From assembly GCA_963714255.1 (NCBI GenBank), contig CAVQNU010000013.1, forward strand, positions 62,001 through 126,000: 64,000 bases of DNA, read 5' to 3'. Position numbers and translations under genes: made by a program. The notes beneath the pieces are model-generated. The model did not search any database. It was not told the DNA's origin and saw nothing but the letters and a program-made list of their open reading frames with translations. Each line of letters starts with the position of its first letter. Within the stretch, counting starts at the first letter, position 1. This document shows, piece after piece, positions 9,063 through 17,495 of the stretch. This DNA comes from Rhodovastum sp963714255 (GTDB lineage Bacteria > Pseudomonadota > Alphaproteobacteria > Acetobacterales > Acetobacteraceae).

Positions 9063-10337
9063 TATGCCACCACCCGAACCCGCCGCACCGCAAGAGCCGC
9101 AAGCGCCGCGACAAAGCACGCAATCCCGGCGGCAAAAAACGCCGGCAGGTAGCTCGCCAGCGCGTCGCGCGAGGCGCCGGCCCCCCAGGCCGCCGTCGCG
9201 CCGCCAAGCTGGTGGGCGGCGAAGATCCAGCCGAACACCATGGCGGCGCGCTCGCGCCCGAACGCCTGGGCAGTAAGGCGGACGGTGGGCGGGACGGTGG
9301 CGATGAAGTCGAGCCCGAAGAACACGGCGAACACGCTCAGGCCGTAGAAGGTGAAGGTCGAGAAGGGCAGCACCACCAGGCTGACGCCGCGCCCGGCATA
9401 GTACCAAAACAGCAGCCAGCGATTGTCATAGCGGTCCGACAGCCAGCCCGAGGCGATGGTGCCGAAGAAATCGAACACGCCCATGAGCGCGAGCACCGAG
9501 GCCGCTTCGACGTCCGGCATGCCGAAATCGTGGCAGAGCGGGATGAAATGGGTTTGCACCAGACCGTTGGTGGACAGGCCGCAGACGAAGAAGGTGCCGA
9601 ACAGCAGCCAGAAGATGCGCGTGCGTGCGGCGTCGGCCAGGGCGGCCACCGACATGCGGGCCACATTTCCCGCTTCGGCGCGCCGCGGCGGCGCGATGAC
9701 GGCGGTTTCGCCGTACGGGGCAATGCCAAGCTCACCGGGGTGGTCGCGCACGATCAGCAGCACCAGCACGAGGCAGGCACCGCAGGCGGCGACGGCGGGA
9801 ATGACCGCCATTCGCCAGCCGGCATGTTGGGCAAGCCAGGCGGCGGCGGGCAGAAACAGCAATTGCCCCGTCGCGGTACTGGCGGCGAGCAGCCCGAGCA
9901 CCAGGCCGCGCCGTCGCGGTGAACCAGCGGTTGGCGATGGTGGCGCCGAGCACCATGGCGGTCATGCCGGTGGCGAAACCGACGATCAGGCCCCAGGTGA
10001 GCCAGAGTTGCCAAATTTCGGTCATGAACGTGGCCAGCCCGAGCCCGGCGATGATGAGCGCGAGCGCGGTGCAGACCACGGCCCGCACCCCGTAGCGCAA
10101 CATCAGGGCCGCGGCGAACGGGCCGACCAGGCCGTACAGTGCAATGCGCAAGGCCAGCGGGCCGGAGATCGCGCCGGTGTCCCAGCCGAATTCGCCGCGC
10201 AGCGGCACGATCAGCACGCCGGGCAGGCCGACGCAGGCCGAAGTGGCCAGCATGGTGAGGAAAGTAACGGCGGCAATCGCCCAGCCGTAATGGATGCCGC
10301 GGCGTGCGAGCCAGGGGGCGAGCACGGTCGCGAGCAT
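9062..10337 (-). pseudogene. MFS transporter, frame broken once
   Basis: This is a 12-helix major facilitator permease. The N-terminal frame starts at the ATG at 10337 (MLATVLAPWLARRGIHYGWA) and reaches ATIANRWFTA. The C-terminal frame resumes at RRGLVLGLLAAS and runs to VRRVRVVA at 9062. Removing a single base (plus-strand T at about 9914) makes a continuous protein of about 424 aa with the conserved RRG at the loop, so the lesion is one surplus base. The start overlaps the TetR stop codon by one base (TGATG), so regulator and transporter form an operon, which suggests an efflux or uptake system controlled by the TetR protein. Real loss or sequencing error cannot be told apart here. Confidence 0.83.
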
Positions 10338-10954
10338 CACGGCGTCTCCTGCGGCGGGCCGGCGGCCTGGCGGGCGAGTTGGGCCGCACCGTCGAGGGCG
10401 GCACGCGACCGGAGCGGATCGGCGCGGCAGGCGCGCGCCAGAACGATGCCGCCGGTGAGGGCGGCGAGGATGGCGAGGGATTGGCGGACGCGATCGGCAT
10501 CCGCCGGTCCGGGGGCGCGGCGGGCGATTTCCTGCTCGAGCACGGCGGCAAGCGCGGCGGCGCCGGCGCACAGCGCATCGGCGAGTGGCGGCCCGGCGCG
10601 GGCGATTTCGGGTCCGAGGGCGGCCAGGGCACAGCCGTCCTCGGGCGAGTCGCGGTGGCGCTCGGTGAGATAGGCGTCGATGAGGGCGGCGATTGGGTCG
10701 TGGCCGTCGGCGCGGGCGCGCTCGGCGCGTGCGGCCCAGCGTCTGGCCGCGTCTTCGAGGCTGCTGCGGCAGGATTCGGCGGCGAGCGCGTCCTTGCTCT
10801 CGAAATGGCCGTAGAAGGCGCCGTGGGTGAGGCCGGCGGCGTGGGTGATTTCGGCGAGCGGCACGGCGGCGATGCCGCGGCCACGGAACAGGCGTCCGGC
10901 GGCCTGCAGGATGGCGGCGCGGTGGGAGGCGAAGGTGGGGCGGTCGACGCGCAT
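10337..10954 (-). CDS. TetR/AcrR-family transcriptional regulator
   Basis: The product is 205 aa with an N-terminal helix-turn-helix (AGRLFRGRG, then PLAEITHAAGLTHGAFYGHF, residues about 20-53), typical of TetR repressors. The C-terminal ligand domain is Ala-rich and helical, with the FESKDALAAE connector seen in the family. It overlaps the following MFS transporter by one base and is the first gene of that two-gene unit, so it most likely autoregulates and represses the transporter until a small ligand binds. Its 5' side faces a head-to-head pair of hairpin repeats. The ligand is unknown. Confidence 0.9.
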   Translation of the reverse strand: MRVDRPTFASHRAAILQAAGRLFRGRGIAAVPLAEITHAAGLTHGAFYGHFESKDALAAESCRSSLEDAARRWAARAERARADGHDPIAALIDAYLTERHRDSPEDGCALAALGPEIARAGPPLADALCAGAAALAAVLEQEIARRAPGPADADRVRQSLAILAALTGGIVLARACRADPLRSRAALDGAAQLARQAAGPPQETP

Positions 10955-10984
10955 GGGTTACATGATGGCGATCATAAATAACTG

Positions 10985-11172
10985 GCGCAAGGGGGCGAAG
11001 GAAGGAAGGCCAGGGCTCTGCCCTGGACCCGCAAGGGGGCGGTGGCCCCCTTGACCCCGCTACTTTAGACAGTTGTCTTGAGAGGGCCCTCTCAAGACAA
11101 CTGTCTAAAAGTAATGGGTTCCAAGGGCCTCCGGGCCCTTGGCGGGGTCCAAGGGCAGAGCCCCTGGCCGTT
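10985..11172. repeat. Head-to-head hairpin repeat pair with a 46-bp perfect palindrome at its centre
   Basis: The left arm (about 10985-11060) has GGCCAGGGCTCTGCCCTGG followed by CAAGGGGGCGGTGGCCCCCTTG. The right arm (about 11112-11172) is the inverse. Between them, bases 11065-11110 form a perfect inverted repeat centred on GGGCCC with arms containing ACAGTTGTCTTGAGAGG. The pair lies between the divergent tetR and methyltransferase genes. Arms and centre together could extrude a very large cruciform or fold as RNA. Confidence 0.85.
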
Positions 11173-11271
11173 CTCTCTTCCTGCCCGTGCGCGGCCGACG
11201 CATGCCTGTGGCGTGCGCCGGCCTTGCCATCATGTTACGAGCGACGCGATGCGGGGTTGATGGAGGCGGCG

Positions 11272-12219
11272 ATGGAAATTGACGGCAGCGCATTCATGGT
11301 CGATGCCGTGACCAAGTTCTACAATACGGTGCGCGTCTCCGGATGGTTTTACCGGCCGGGCGACGTGTTGAGCAAAGTCGAACTTATCGACGAGGGCGTG
11401 CTGGCCAGCATTTCGCAGGTTGAACTGGCACATGATGGGGTAAGCTCGCTCGGGCCCAACAAGGGCTTTTCGCTACAGGCGTTGCGGCGCCGCGCCGATG
11501 GCGGACCTGACGGGAGGCTGCGGTTTGAGACCAAGGGCGGCTGGTACGGCGAGGCGCCGCTGGCGGTGCTGGGCAAAGAGAGCGATGACGGGGCGCCGAC
11601 CGGCGGCATGCTGCACCGTTTTATCGCCGCGGTAGAGGCGATTCCAAATGCGCGGGTGCTGGATATCGGCGGACGGGCGCGCAGCGGTCTGGATCGGCGG
11701 AGGCAGTTCCGCGTAGGCAACTACGTCGTGCTCGACATTCTGTCCGGCAGCAACGTGGATGTGGTGGGCGACGCACACGCCTTGGCAGAATTGTTTCCGC
11801 CGGGTTCGTTTGACGCAATCCTTTCGGTGAGCGTTTTCGAACATTTGCTGATGCCCTGGACCGTCGCGACGCAAATGAACGCGGTACTGAAGCCCGGCGG
11901 CATCGCGCTGGTGTTCACTCACCAGACGCTGGGCATGCACGACCTGCCCTGGGATTTCTGGCGTTTTTCCGATACGTCCTGGGACGCACTGTTCAACACG
12001 CACACCGGCTTCGAGATTGTCGAGCGGGCGATGGACCGTGCCCAGCACATCATTCCCCTGGTGTGGCGGCCGGAGAAGGAAGGTGCGGAACTCGCGGCCG
12101 GGTTCGAGGGATCGGCGGTGCTGGTGCGCAAGACCGGGCCATGCCGGATGTCCTGGCCGCTCCGGCCCGCCGACCTTACCGCGACGATGTACCCCGCGGG
12201 CGAGACGCGGCCGGCATAA
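11272..12219 (+). CDS. Class I SAM-dependent methyltransferase
   Basis: The product is about 315 aa. The first ~110 residues (VSGWFYRPGDVLSKVELID) form a beta-rich N-terminal module of the kind seen on surface-glycan enzymes. The methyltransferase domain follows: SAM motif I VLDIGGRARSG, then DILSGSNVDVVGDAH, and the Methyltransf_11-type SVSVFEHLLMPW and NAVLKPGGIALVFTHQT. The ATG at 11272 was chosen because GGAGG lies 4-8 bp upstream of it; in-frame ATG 11260 and TTG 11224 lack this. It is convergent with the RTX-like gene, and a glycan or protein substrate is plausible. The substrate is unknown. Confidence 0.82.
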   Translation: MEIDGSAFMVDAVTKFYNTVRVSGWFYRPGDVLSKVELIDEGVLASISQVELAHDGVSSLGPNKGFSLQALRRRADGGPDGRLRFETKGGWYGEAPLAVLGKESDDGAPTGGMLHRFIAAVEAIPNARVLDIGGRARSGLDRRRQFRVGNYVVLDILSGSNVDVVGDAHALAELFPPGSFDAILSVSVFEHLLMPWTVATQMNAVLKPGGIALVFTHQTLGMHDLPWDFWRFSDTSWDALFNTHTGFEIVERAMDRAQHIIPLVWRPEKEGAELAAGFEGSAVLVRKTGPCRMSWPLRPADLTATMYPAGETRPA

Positions 12220-12220
12220 A

Positions 12221-12251
12221 AGCAAAACGCCCGCCGCGATGCGGCGGGCGT
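12221..12251 (-). terminator. Intrinsic terminator for the RTX-like gene
   Basis: Bases 12227-12237 (ACGCCCGCCGC) pair perfectly with 12241-12251 around GAT. On the minus strand the stem is followed by a T-rich run (TTTTGCTTTT). It lies 26 bp past the RTX-like stop and just after the methyltransferase stop, so it may also slow plus-strand transcripts, though that side lacks a T run. Confidence 0.8.
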
Positions 12252-12276
12252 CTGGTCGAAGGCCGGGGAGGTGGCC

Positions 12277-13671
12277 TTAGGTGAAGTTGGCCTTCGTGAC
12301 GTTGGCGTTGACGAAGTTGATCGTGCTGCCGTCGGAGAGCGTGGCCTGGGTGCCGGCCTGGCCGAACGGGCTGCCGGAGGCAGCCGAGTAATATGTCAGG
12401 CCGGTCACGGAAACAGCGGCGCCCTCGGCGATGGTGCTGCGGGTCAGCGAGAACACATCGTAGCCGGGCAGGAAGTCGCCGATGTTGTCGACCCCGCCGG
12501 CGGCGGCCTGATAATAGACGTTGCCGGTGAGCGCACCGCCACCCAGGCCGTGCTGGCCATAGGCGTAGGTCGTGTCCGACCCGAAGCCGATCGTGTTGTT
12601 GCCGGTGCCCGAGCCCCATATCGTGTCGGTGCCGCTGCCGTTGCCGCTGATGAAGTCGTTGCCGGTGCCGACGGTGTTCGCGCCGACCAGGACCTCGTTG
12701 CCCGAGCCGCCGATCAGGGTGTTGTCGGAGGCGTAGGATCCCAGCAGGTCGTTATTGCCGCCGCCGATCAGCGTGGTCGAACCGGAGAGGGTGCTGGACA
12801 GCAGAATGTTGTCGCCCGCCGTGCCGCCCTGGTAGTAGCCGGTGCCGCCGAACACGGTGGCCGAGCCGGTGAAGGGCGCGGCGTTGAATGTCTGGCCGCC
12901 GAAGGTCGCGGTGCCGCCGAACAGCGTCGCACTGCCGGTGCTGCCGGGGATGATGAGGATGTTGCCTGCGCCCGGCTCGATAAAGGCGTTGGCCTGATTG
13001 AGGAGCCAGAGATCGGAGTTCGCAGTGCCGGTAATGGTGACCGGCACGGTGGACGCGCCGCTCAGTTGCAGCACTTCCGTTCCGGTTTGCGCGGTGACCA
13101 GGATGGTGCCGCCGACTTCGATGTTGCTGGCCGAATTGTTATAGAGATTGACCGTCGTCGATCCGAGATGGGCGTCGATGACGGCGCCGCCGATACCGAA
13201 GGTGTCGCTGCCCGCGATATCGAACAGGCCCGATGCGGTTGCGTTCCCTTCTGCCAGGTAGCCGTCGCCGCCTTCGATGAGGATTTTCGCGAACGAGTTG
13301 TTGTAGAAAACCAGATCAGCGCCGTCGAGCGCCGCGATCGTCGGGTCGGCTTGTCCGACCGCTGTAAGGGTTACGTCGCCTTCGACAACCGCGGCCGCGA
13401 AATCCGCGGGCAATATCACTTGAAGCAGTTCCGGTGTGCCGCTGGAATTCGTTACGATGATACCGACTTCGACGTTACCATTTCCCGCGGGGACCGTGAC
13501 CACGCCGCCGCCGGCCGGAACAGTGGGAAGCGCTACAAGGCTGATTGCGCCGGAGGTGATATCTGCGGAGATGGCAGAAAGAACGTCTCCTGCAAGTGCC
13601 TGGTTTTGCGTTGAGGAAACGGAGAGTGAGATCGGAGTGCCGCCGGGCCCAGTCACGGTTACATCAGACAT
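12277..13671 (-). CDS. Gly/Asn/Thr-rich RTX-like surface or secreted protein
   Basis: The product is 464 aa with no cysteine and no signal peptide. The N-terminal ~190 residues are Ser/Thr/Val/Gly-rich beta sequence. From about residue 270 there are degenerate glycine-rich repeats (LIGGGNNDLLGS, LIGGSGNEVLVGA, GTGNDFISGNG, GSGTGNNTIGFGS) resembling hemolysin-type calcium-binding GGxGxDxL nonapeptides, although many aspartates are replaced by Asn or Ser. A C-terminal block (VTGLTYYSAAS, ATLSDGSTINFVN) resembles the end domain of such proteins in Acetobacteraceae and may carry a type I secretion signal. No exporter genes are adjacent. It ends at a good terminator. Its role (adhesin, S-layer or biofilm protein) is inferred only from composition. 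Confidence 0.75.
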   Translation of the reverse strand: MSDVTVTGPGGTPISLSVSSTQNQALAGDVLSAISADITSGAISLVALPTVPAGGGVVTVPAGNGNVEVGIIVTNSSGTPELLQVILPADFAAAVVEGDVTLTAVGQADPTIAALDGADLVFYNNSFAKILIEGGDGYLAEGNATASGLFDIAGSDTFGIGGAVIDAHLGSTTVNLYNNSASNIEVGGTILVTAQTGTEVLQLSGASTVPVTITGTANSDLWLLNQANAFIEPGAGNILIIPGSTGSATLFGGTATFGGQTFNAAPFTGSATVFGGTGYYQGGTAGDNILLSSTLSGSTTLIGGGNNDLLGSYASDNTLIGGSGNEVLVGANTVGTGNDFISGNGSGTDTIWGSGTGNNTIGFGSDTTYAYGQHGLGGGALTGNVYYQAAAGGVDNIGDFLPGYDVFSLTRSTIAEGAAVSVTGLTYYSAASGSPFGQAGTQATLSDGSTINFVNANVTKANFT

Positions 13672-14781
13672 ACCTGGAGTCTCCGGAGCAAGAAGGTTCT
13701 AAACGTATTTGCAACAAATCATTACGAAGACCGACCCGGTCGTAGCGCAACGATCGCAGCGGATTTTGGTGGGCGTGTTTCCGAACTACTCTCTGCCACA
13801 CAGAGTCGAATGACGGTGAGGCGATGAAGCGGCAATCCTGTCACCCACGAAACGGGCGATCATTACAGTTTGCATCACGCAACCATCCGGGGCAGTTGGA
13901 TCAGCCATGCGTGAACCTATAGTGCAGCGCGGAAAGCCGGTGCAAGCGTAAAGTTGCGCCCGCAAGCGAGAAAAATTTGTGTATCGCCAATATCAAAGGG
14001 CAGCGTCAGACGACTGTCCGCCGGCGTGGATTGGCGTCGGAGGACGGGCATGCGCGCAACGAAAAATCAGCAACTATGCATGCAGCGTAACGTGTCGATA
14101 ATTTGCGACGTGCGCGCTTTTATTTTGGGTGTCTGGTGTTCGGTCTTGTTGGAGGCGGATCGATCCGGGCGCTTGGTTGCGCCGGGATGGCGGAAACGCC
14201 GAGTCGGTGATTGGCCGCCGTCACGTCGCGCAAACCGGGGCGGCGCGGACCGGTCTTTCTGCGTTCGTGCCCGCGAGACGAAGCCGAAGGCGGCGGTTGC
14301 GTTGACGAAGACCGTGACGGGGACAACAGGAAGCGTCAAGACTATTTGGGAAAGTCAGAAATTGTTCGTGCCGTCCGATTGCCCGGCCGGCGTCGTGCCG
14401 CATCCATTCCGGATTACGGTGTTCCGTATCCGGTTCGACTTTCCGGCCCGTTTTATCATCCGCAGTACGGCCGGTTGCATTACGGCTCTGCGGGCCGCAT
14501 GACCGCCGAAACCGATGCGCCATCTCGCCGGCTCCGGCCTGGTGCGGGCCTGACACAGATGGGCCGAGGCGCTGACGCCGATCCGTGTTGCGCCGAGAAA
14601 GTTCCGATTTAGGTCCGGTCTACGGCGGCGACGGCGCGCAGATCTTCTGGCGTTAATTGTGCGTCAACTTGGTGGGAAGCGATTTGTTGTGCGTCCGGCC
14701 CCTCGGCGATGTGCCGGCGAAATCGGAATTGCGAGGCTGCAGGTCGTCCTGATTGCAACCAGGACGCGGCCTGACGCGCGG
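13672..14781. other. Gene-poor 1.1-kb interval with lower GC
   Basis: No reading frame here has a recognisable motif, convincing start or codon use like the neighbours. The open frames on both strands (for example about 13954-14502 plus) read as Arg-rich or mixed sequence. Base composition is less GC-rich than the flanks. The part next to 13671 must contain the promoter of the RTX-like gene. The rest looks like degraded accessory DNA next to a phage-type regulator cassette. Confidence 0.5.
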
Positions 14782-15174
14782 TTACGATGAGACCGGATCG
14801 CTGCCGGCCGGCACCCGGGGACCCAGGTCCCCGCCGAGCCGGGCCAGCCGTACGGCAGTGCGGAGCAGCAGAGCGCGGTCATCCGGCGCGCAGTCGCGGT
14901 AGGCCCGCAACAGAGCCATCTCGTCGCCGCGCAGCGGCACCGGAGCGGCGCCAGCCTCCTGCTCGCCGCTCAGCAGATGTGCCGCACTGGTGCCGAGGAC
15001 GCGCGCGATTCGCGCAAGGTTGCTGCCGACCTGGCCGGCGCGACCGGTTTCCCACTGCGCCACCGCACTCCGCGTGACGCCAACGGCGCGCGCCAATTCA
15101 TCCTGGGTGAGGCTTTGGGCCAGGCGGGCGGCGCGGATGCGCGCGCCGAGCTCGGCGGCTGGGAGGGCGGACAT
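14782..15174 (-). CDS. XRE/Cro-CI type helix-turn-helix regulator
   Basis: The product is about 130 aa. An N-terminal HTH_3 domain spans residues 5-62: LGARIRAARLAQSLTQDELA, then VGVTRSAVAQWETGR and NLARIARVLGTSAAHLL. The short Arg/Leu-rich C-terminal region (DEMALLRAYRDCAPDDRALLLR) is common in phage-type repressors and may mediate dimerisation. The ATG at 15174 was preferred; a GTG at 15207 would add 11 residues. It is transcribed away from a small HTH gene and a DUF6362-type gene, with a palindrome between them, the arrangement of a phage immunity region. Confidence 0.85.
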   Translation of the reverse strand: MSALPAAELGARIRAARLAQSLTQDELARAVGVTRSAVAQWETGRAGQVGSNLARIARVLGTSAAHLLSGEQEAGAAPVPLRGDEMALLRAYRDCAPDDRALLLRTAVRLARLGGDLGPRVPAGSDPVSS

Positions 15175-15220
15175 GCGGTGCCTATAGGTGAAAAATTCTA
15201 ACGACACAACGGGAGAACCA

Positions 15221-15250
15221 TTGACGCAGGACAGTTAGTAAGACTAACCT
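15221..15250 (+). promoter_or_regulatory. Candidate operator and promoter of the regulator cassette
   Basis: A TTGACG -35-like hexamer at 15221-15226 is followed at 17-18 bp spacing by TAACCT-like sequence. A perfect palindrome GTTAGT-AAG-ACTAAC (15234-15248) overlaps the spacer and -10 position. A half-site-like TCTAAC occurs near 15197-15202, in front of the divergent XRE gene. The placement suits repression by the XRE protein. The binding protein is inferred from position only. Confidence 0.5.
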
Positions 15251-15276
15251 GTTGATGTCAGAAGGTGAGGGTTCCC

Positions 15277-15576
15277 ATGCCGGCATGCATCGACACCTGG
15301 ACATCTCCGCGCGATTTCCAACTGCGCCGGATGCTGCTGGAAGGCGCGTCATGGGAGGCGATCGGGGAAGCACTCGCCGTCACTCCGCAGGCCGCATGCA
15401 TACGCGCGCACCGGATCGGCGCGCGCCTGCCGCCGCCATGCGCGACCCCGCGACCCGATCCGGCGCGCGAACCGCTGGCGGCGGGGCATCCGCTGGCCTG
15501 GGGCGTACTCACCGCGGGAACATCGCTGGCCGGCACGCGCTATCCGGCGCCGGCGGGCCTGGGGAGCGGTCTATGA
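15277..15576 (+). CDS. Small GcrA-like helix-turn-helix protein
   Basis: The product is 99 aa. The N-terminal half (WTSPRDFQLRRMLLEGASWE, then AIGEALAVTPQAACIRAHRI) has the W-x-D-x-L-x-G-x-S-W-x-x-I pattern of GcrA-like or phage-type HTH proteins that sense DNA or sigma factor. The C-terminal half is Pro/Ala/Gly-rich and probably disordered. The ATG at 15277 has AGGTGAGG upstream. Its stop overlaps the start of the next gene (ATGA), so the two are translationally coupled. Function is inferred only from this resemblance. Confidence 0.65.
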   Translation: MPACIDTWTSPRDFQLRRMLLEGASWEAIGEALAVTPQAACIRAHRIGARLPPPCATPRPDPAREPLAAGHPLAWGVLTAGTSLAGTRYPAPAGLGSGL

Positions 15577-16076
15577 GCGGCGCCGGCCGGGGGGGAGCCG
15601 CGATCCGTCCCGCAACCGCGGGCGGACGGGCCGCGCCATGTCGTTCCGGTGCCGCTTTGTATGATGTGCGGTTAGTAACGGCACGCCTGGAAGAGGCGGG
15701 GCGAACCTTGCTCGCGCTGCCGCCGGGCGGATATTCGCCAGGCCTGCGGACGAACACGGCAACCCTGGTGCGGCGCATGATCGAGGCCGGCGAAGGGGAC
15801 CCGATGCCGGCGCAGCTGCATCCGCCGGTACCCGCAGCGGCGAACATCACCCGCATGGACGAGGCCCTCGGGTGGATTACCCTGATCCCCCAGGACCGCA
15901 GCGTGATCCGCCGCATCGTCGGCGCGCGGGCGCTGGTCAATCCGATGACCGACCGGTACCTCTATACGTGGCGGCGACTGGGGGCGATGCTCGGCGCCGA
16001 CCATAAGGCGGTGCAGCGGTGGCACGCCCAGGGGATGGAGATGATCGTGGCGGCGTTGAACGCGGGAATCGGGTGA
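15573..16076 (+). CDS. DUF6362-like protein (phage-type DNA-binding)
   Basis: The product is 167 aa. After an Ala/Gly/Arg-rich N-terminus come VTARLEEAGRTLLALPPGGY and, later, ITRMDEALGWITLIPQDRSV, which resemble DUF6362 proteins found in alphaproteobacterial prophages. The C-terminal part (YLYTWRRLGAMLGADHKAVQ RW) looks like a helix-turn-helix. It overlaps the upstream HTH gene by ATGA and ends exactly where a hairpin repeat begins (the TGA is followed by AGGAAGC). No phage structural genes are nearby, so this is a remnant or a domesticated regulatory cassette. Confidence 0.6.
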   Translation: MSGAGRGGAAIRPATAGGRAAPCRSGAALYDVRLVTARLEEAGRTLLALPPGGYSPGLRTNTATLVRRMIEAGEGDPMPAQLHPPVPAAANITRMDEALGWITLIPQDRSVIRRIVGARALVNPMTDRYLYTWRRLGAMLGADHKAVQRWHAQGMEMIVAALNAGIG

Positions 16077-16145
16077 AGGAAGCAAGGCCAGGGCTCTGCC
16101 CTGGACCCGCCAGGGGGCAGTGGCCCCCTGGACCCCGCTGCTTAA
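16075..16145 (+). repeat. Left arm of a hairpin repeat pair split by an IS element
   Basis: It starts at the DUF6362 stop with GGTGAAGGAAGCAAGGCC. Two hairpins follow (CCAGGGCTCTGCCCTGG and CCAGGGGGCAGTGGCCCCCTGG), and it ends ACCCCGCTGCTTAA, where the insertion sequence begins. It is almost identical to the left arm at 26594. Confidence 0.8.
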
Positions 16146-17495
16146 GGGCCTGAGCCAGCATAACCGCTTCATCCATCCGGCTTCCTTGGAGCGATGGTAT
16201 AGTTCCACTCGCCGTGGAAGGAATCTGGTTTGAGGTTCAGGGATGCCATCTCGGCGTCTGAGACCTTGATGCCCTTCTCGTAAGCGTTGGCATCAAGCTG
16301 GCAGGCGACGGTGAGGCCGGTATCGGTGGTGGTGCTGGCGATCAGTTGGATGATGACCAGGTAGCTGACCAGCGGCTTGGCGCGCCAGTTCATGGTGATG
16401 AAGGCGAACAGCCGGTGTTCTATGCGATTCCATTTGCTGGTGCCAGGTGGCAGATGGTTCACGGTGATCGCGATCCCGAGTTCATCGGCCAGGACTTGCA
16501 GTTCTCGCTTCCACAGGCGCACTCGGTTGCCATTGCTGCCGCCGCAGTCGGCGTTGATCAGAAGCCGCTTGGCGGTGGGGTAGCGAGCGGCGCCGAGCGC
16601 GTACCACCAGCGCCGGATGCTCTCGACGGCGAAGGCGGCGGTGTCGTGGCTGATGCCGAGATTGACCCATCCATCATTGGCAGCGACATCGTAGATGCCG
16701 TAGGGCGCGACCTTGCCGAGTTCGGGGATGACGAAGTCGTGCACCCGAACCGGCTCTGGCTGCCCCTTCGGGCGTAGCTCTCGGCCGCCATTCTTGAAGT
16801 CGCCGACGGGCTCCTTCTTTTTGGTGTCGACCGAGATGACCGGCTCTCCGGCCGCCTGGAACGCCTTCACCTCGGCGTTGATGTGCTCGAACTGGGCGTT
16901 GCGGTCGGGATGGTTGGTGCCTTCGCGCGTCTTGGCATTGGCCTGCAGGCTGAAGCCCAGGCGCTTCAGCAGGCGGCCAACCAGCTTCTGACCGGCGGTG
17001 AAGCCGCGTTCCGCCAGCGCGGCGGACAGACGACGCTGGCTCTTGCTCACCCACCGCAGGGCGGCCTCGGGATCGCCGCGGATCGATGGTTCGACCAACT
17101 CGTTCAAGGCCGCCAGAATCCCAGGTTGGGCCTTGGTCGCTGGCTTGCCGCCGCCGCCCGGTCGCCGAACCCGCGGGCTGAACATCACGGCGCCAGTACG
17201 CAAGTCTGCCAGGCCGCGACCAATCGTGCTGCGCGCAATCCCGGTTGCCAGCGAAACCGCAACCACCCCGCCGCGGCCAGCAGCACGCGCCTCACTGGCC
17301 GCGAACAACCGGCGCCCTCTCTCGTCCAGAACCGGCTCCAGCGCCTCGAAGCGAGCCTTGATGGCAGCGATGTCGATCACCCGGTCAGGATAGGCGCTCC
17401 AGCCGACACATCACGCCCAATTTCGGATTCGTTCGTTGCGTTCTTGCCGCCCGCCAGATTCTTTTCTTCCGATTCGGTTGCCCTGGCTCAGGCCC
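16146..17495 (-). mobile_element. Complete ISAzo13-like insertion sequence, 1350 bp
   Basis: The ends form inverted repeats beginning GGGCCTGAGCCAG, matching at 18 of the outer 21 bases. Both sides are flanked by TAA (16143-16145 and 17496-17498), a probable 3-bp target duplication. It carries one intact transposase gene filling most of its length. Removing it joins CTGCTTAA to GCATTTATC and restores a head-to-head repeat pair, so it inserted into the repeat centre. Confidence 0.85.
16169..17380 (-). CDS. ISAzo13-family transposase
   Basis: The product is 403 aa and intact. The N-terminal HTH region is ATGIARSTIGRGLADLRTG. The RNase H-like catalytic region includes ISVDTKKKEPVGDFKNGGRE (first Asp), LLINADCGGSNGNR (second Asp) and PPGTSKWNRIEHRLFAFI (Glu). 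This is the DDE layout of the ISAzo13 group, often labelled Rhodopirellula-type transposase. It lies inside an element with terminal inverted repeats. All three acidic residues are present, so the element may still be active. Confidence 0.88.
   Translation of the reverse strand: MIDIAAIKARFEALEPVLDERGRRLFAASEARAAGRGGVVAVSLATGIARSTIGRGLADLRTGAVMFSPRVRRPGGGGKPATKAQPGILAALNELVEPSIRGDPEAALRWVSKSQRRLSAALAERGFTAGQKLVGRLLKRLGFSLQANAKTREGTNHPDRNAQFEHINAEVKAFQAAGEPVISVDTKKKEPVGDFKNGGRELRPKGQPEPVRVHDFVIPELGKVAPYGIYDVAANDGWVNLGISHDTAAFAVESIRRWWYALGAARYPTAKRLLINADCGGSNGNRVRLWKRELQVLADELGIAITVNHLPPGTSKWNRIEHRLFAFITMNWRAKPLVSYLVIIQLIASTTTDTGLTVACQLDANAYEKGIKVSDAEMASLNLKPDSFHGEWNYTIAPRKPDG

Noticed and set aside
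13954..14502. A possible 182-aa protein in the gene-poor interval
   Set aside because: It has no recognisable domain, no ribosome-binding site and atypical codon use. Competing frames on both strands are equally open.
14782..16076. Complete prophage
   Set aside because: Only regulators are present. No integrase, terminase, capsid, tail or lysis gene lies in the surrounding sequence.
16169..17380. A plus-strand coding gene within the IS element
   Set aside because: The intact minus-strand transposase with DDE residues fills the element; the plus-strand frames are shadows.
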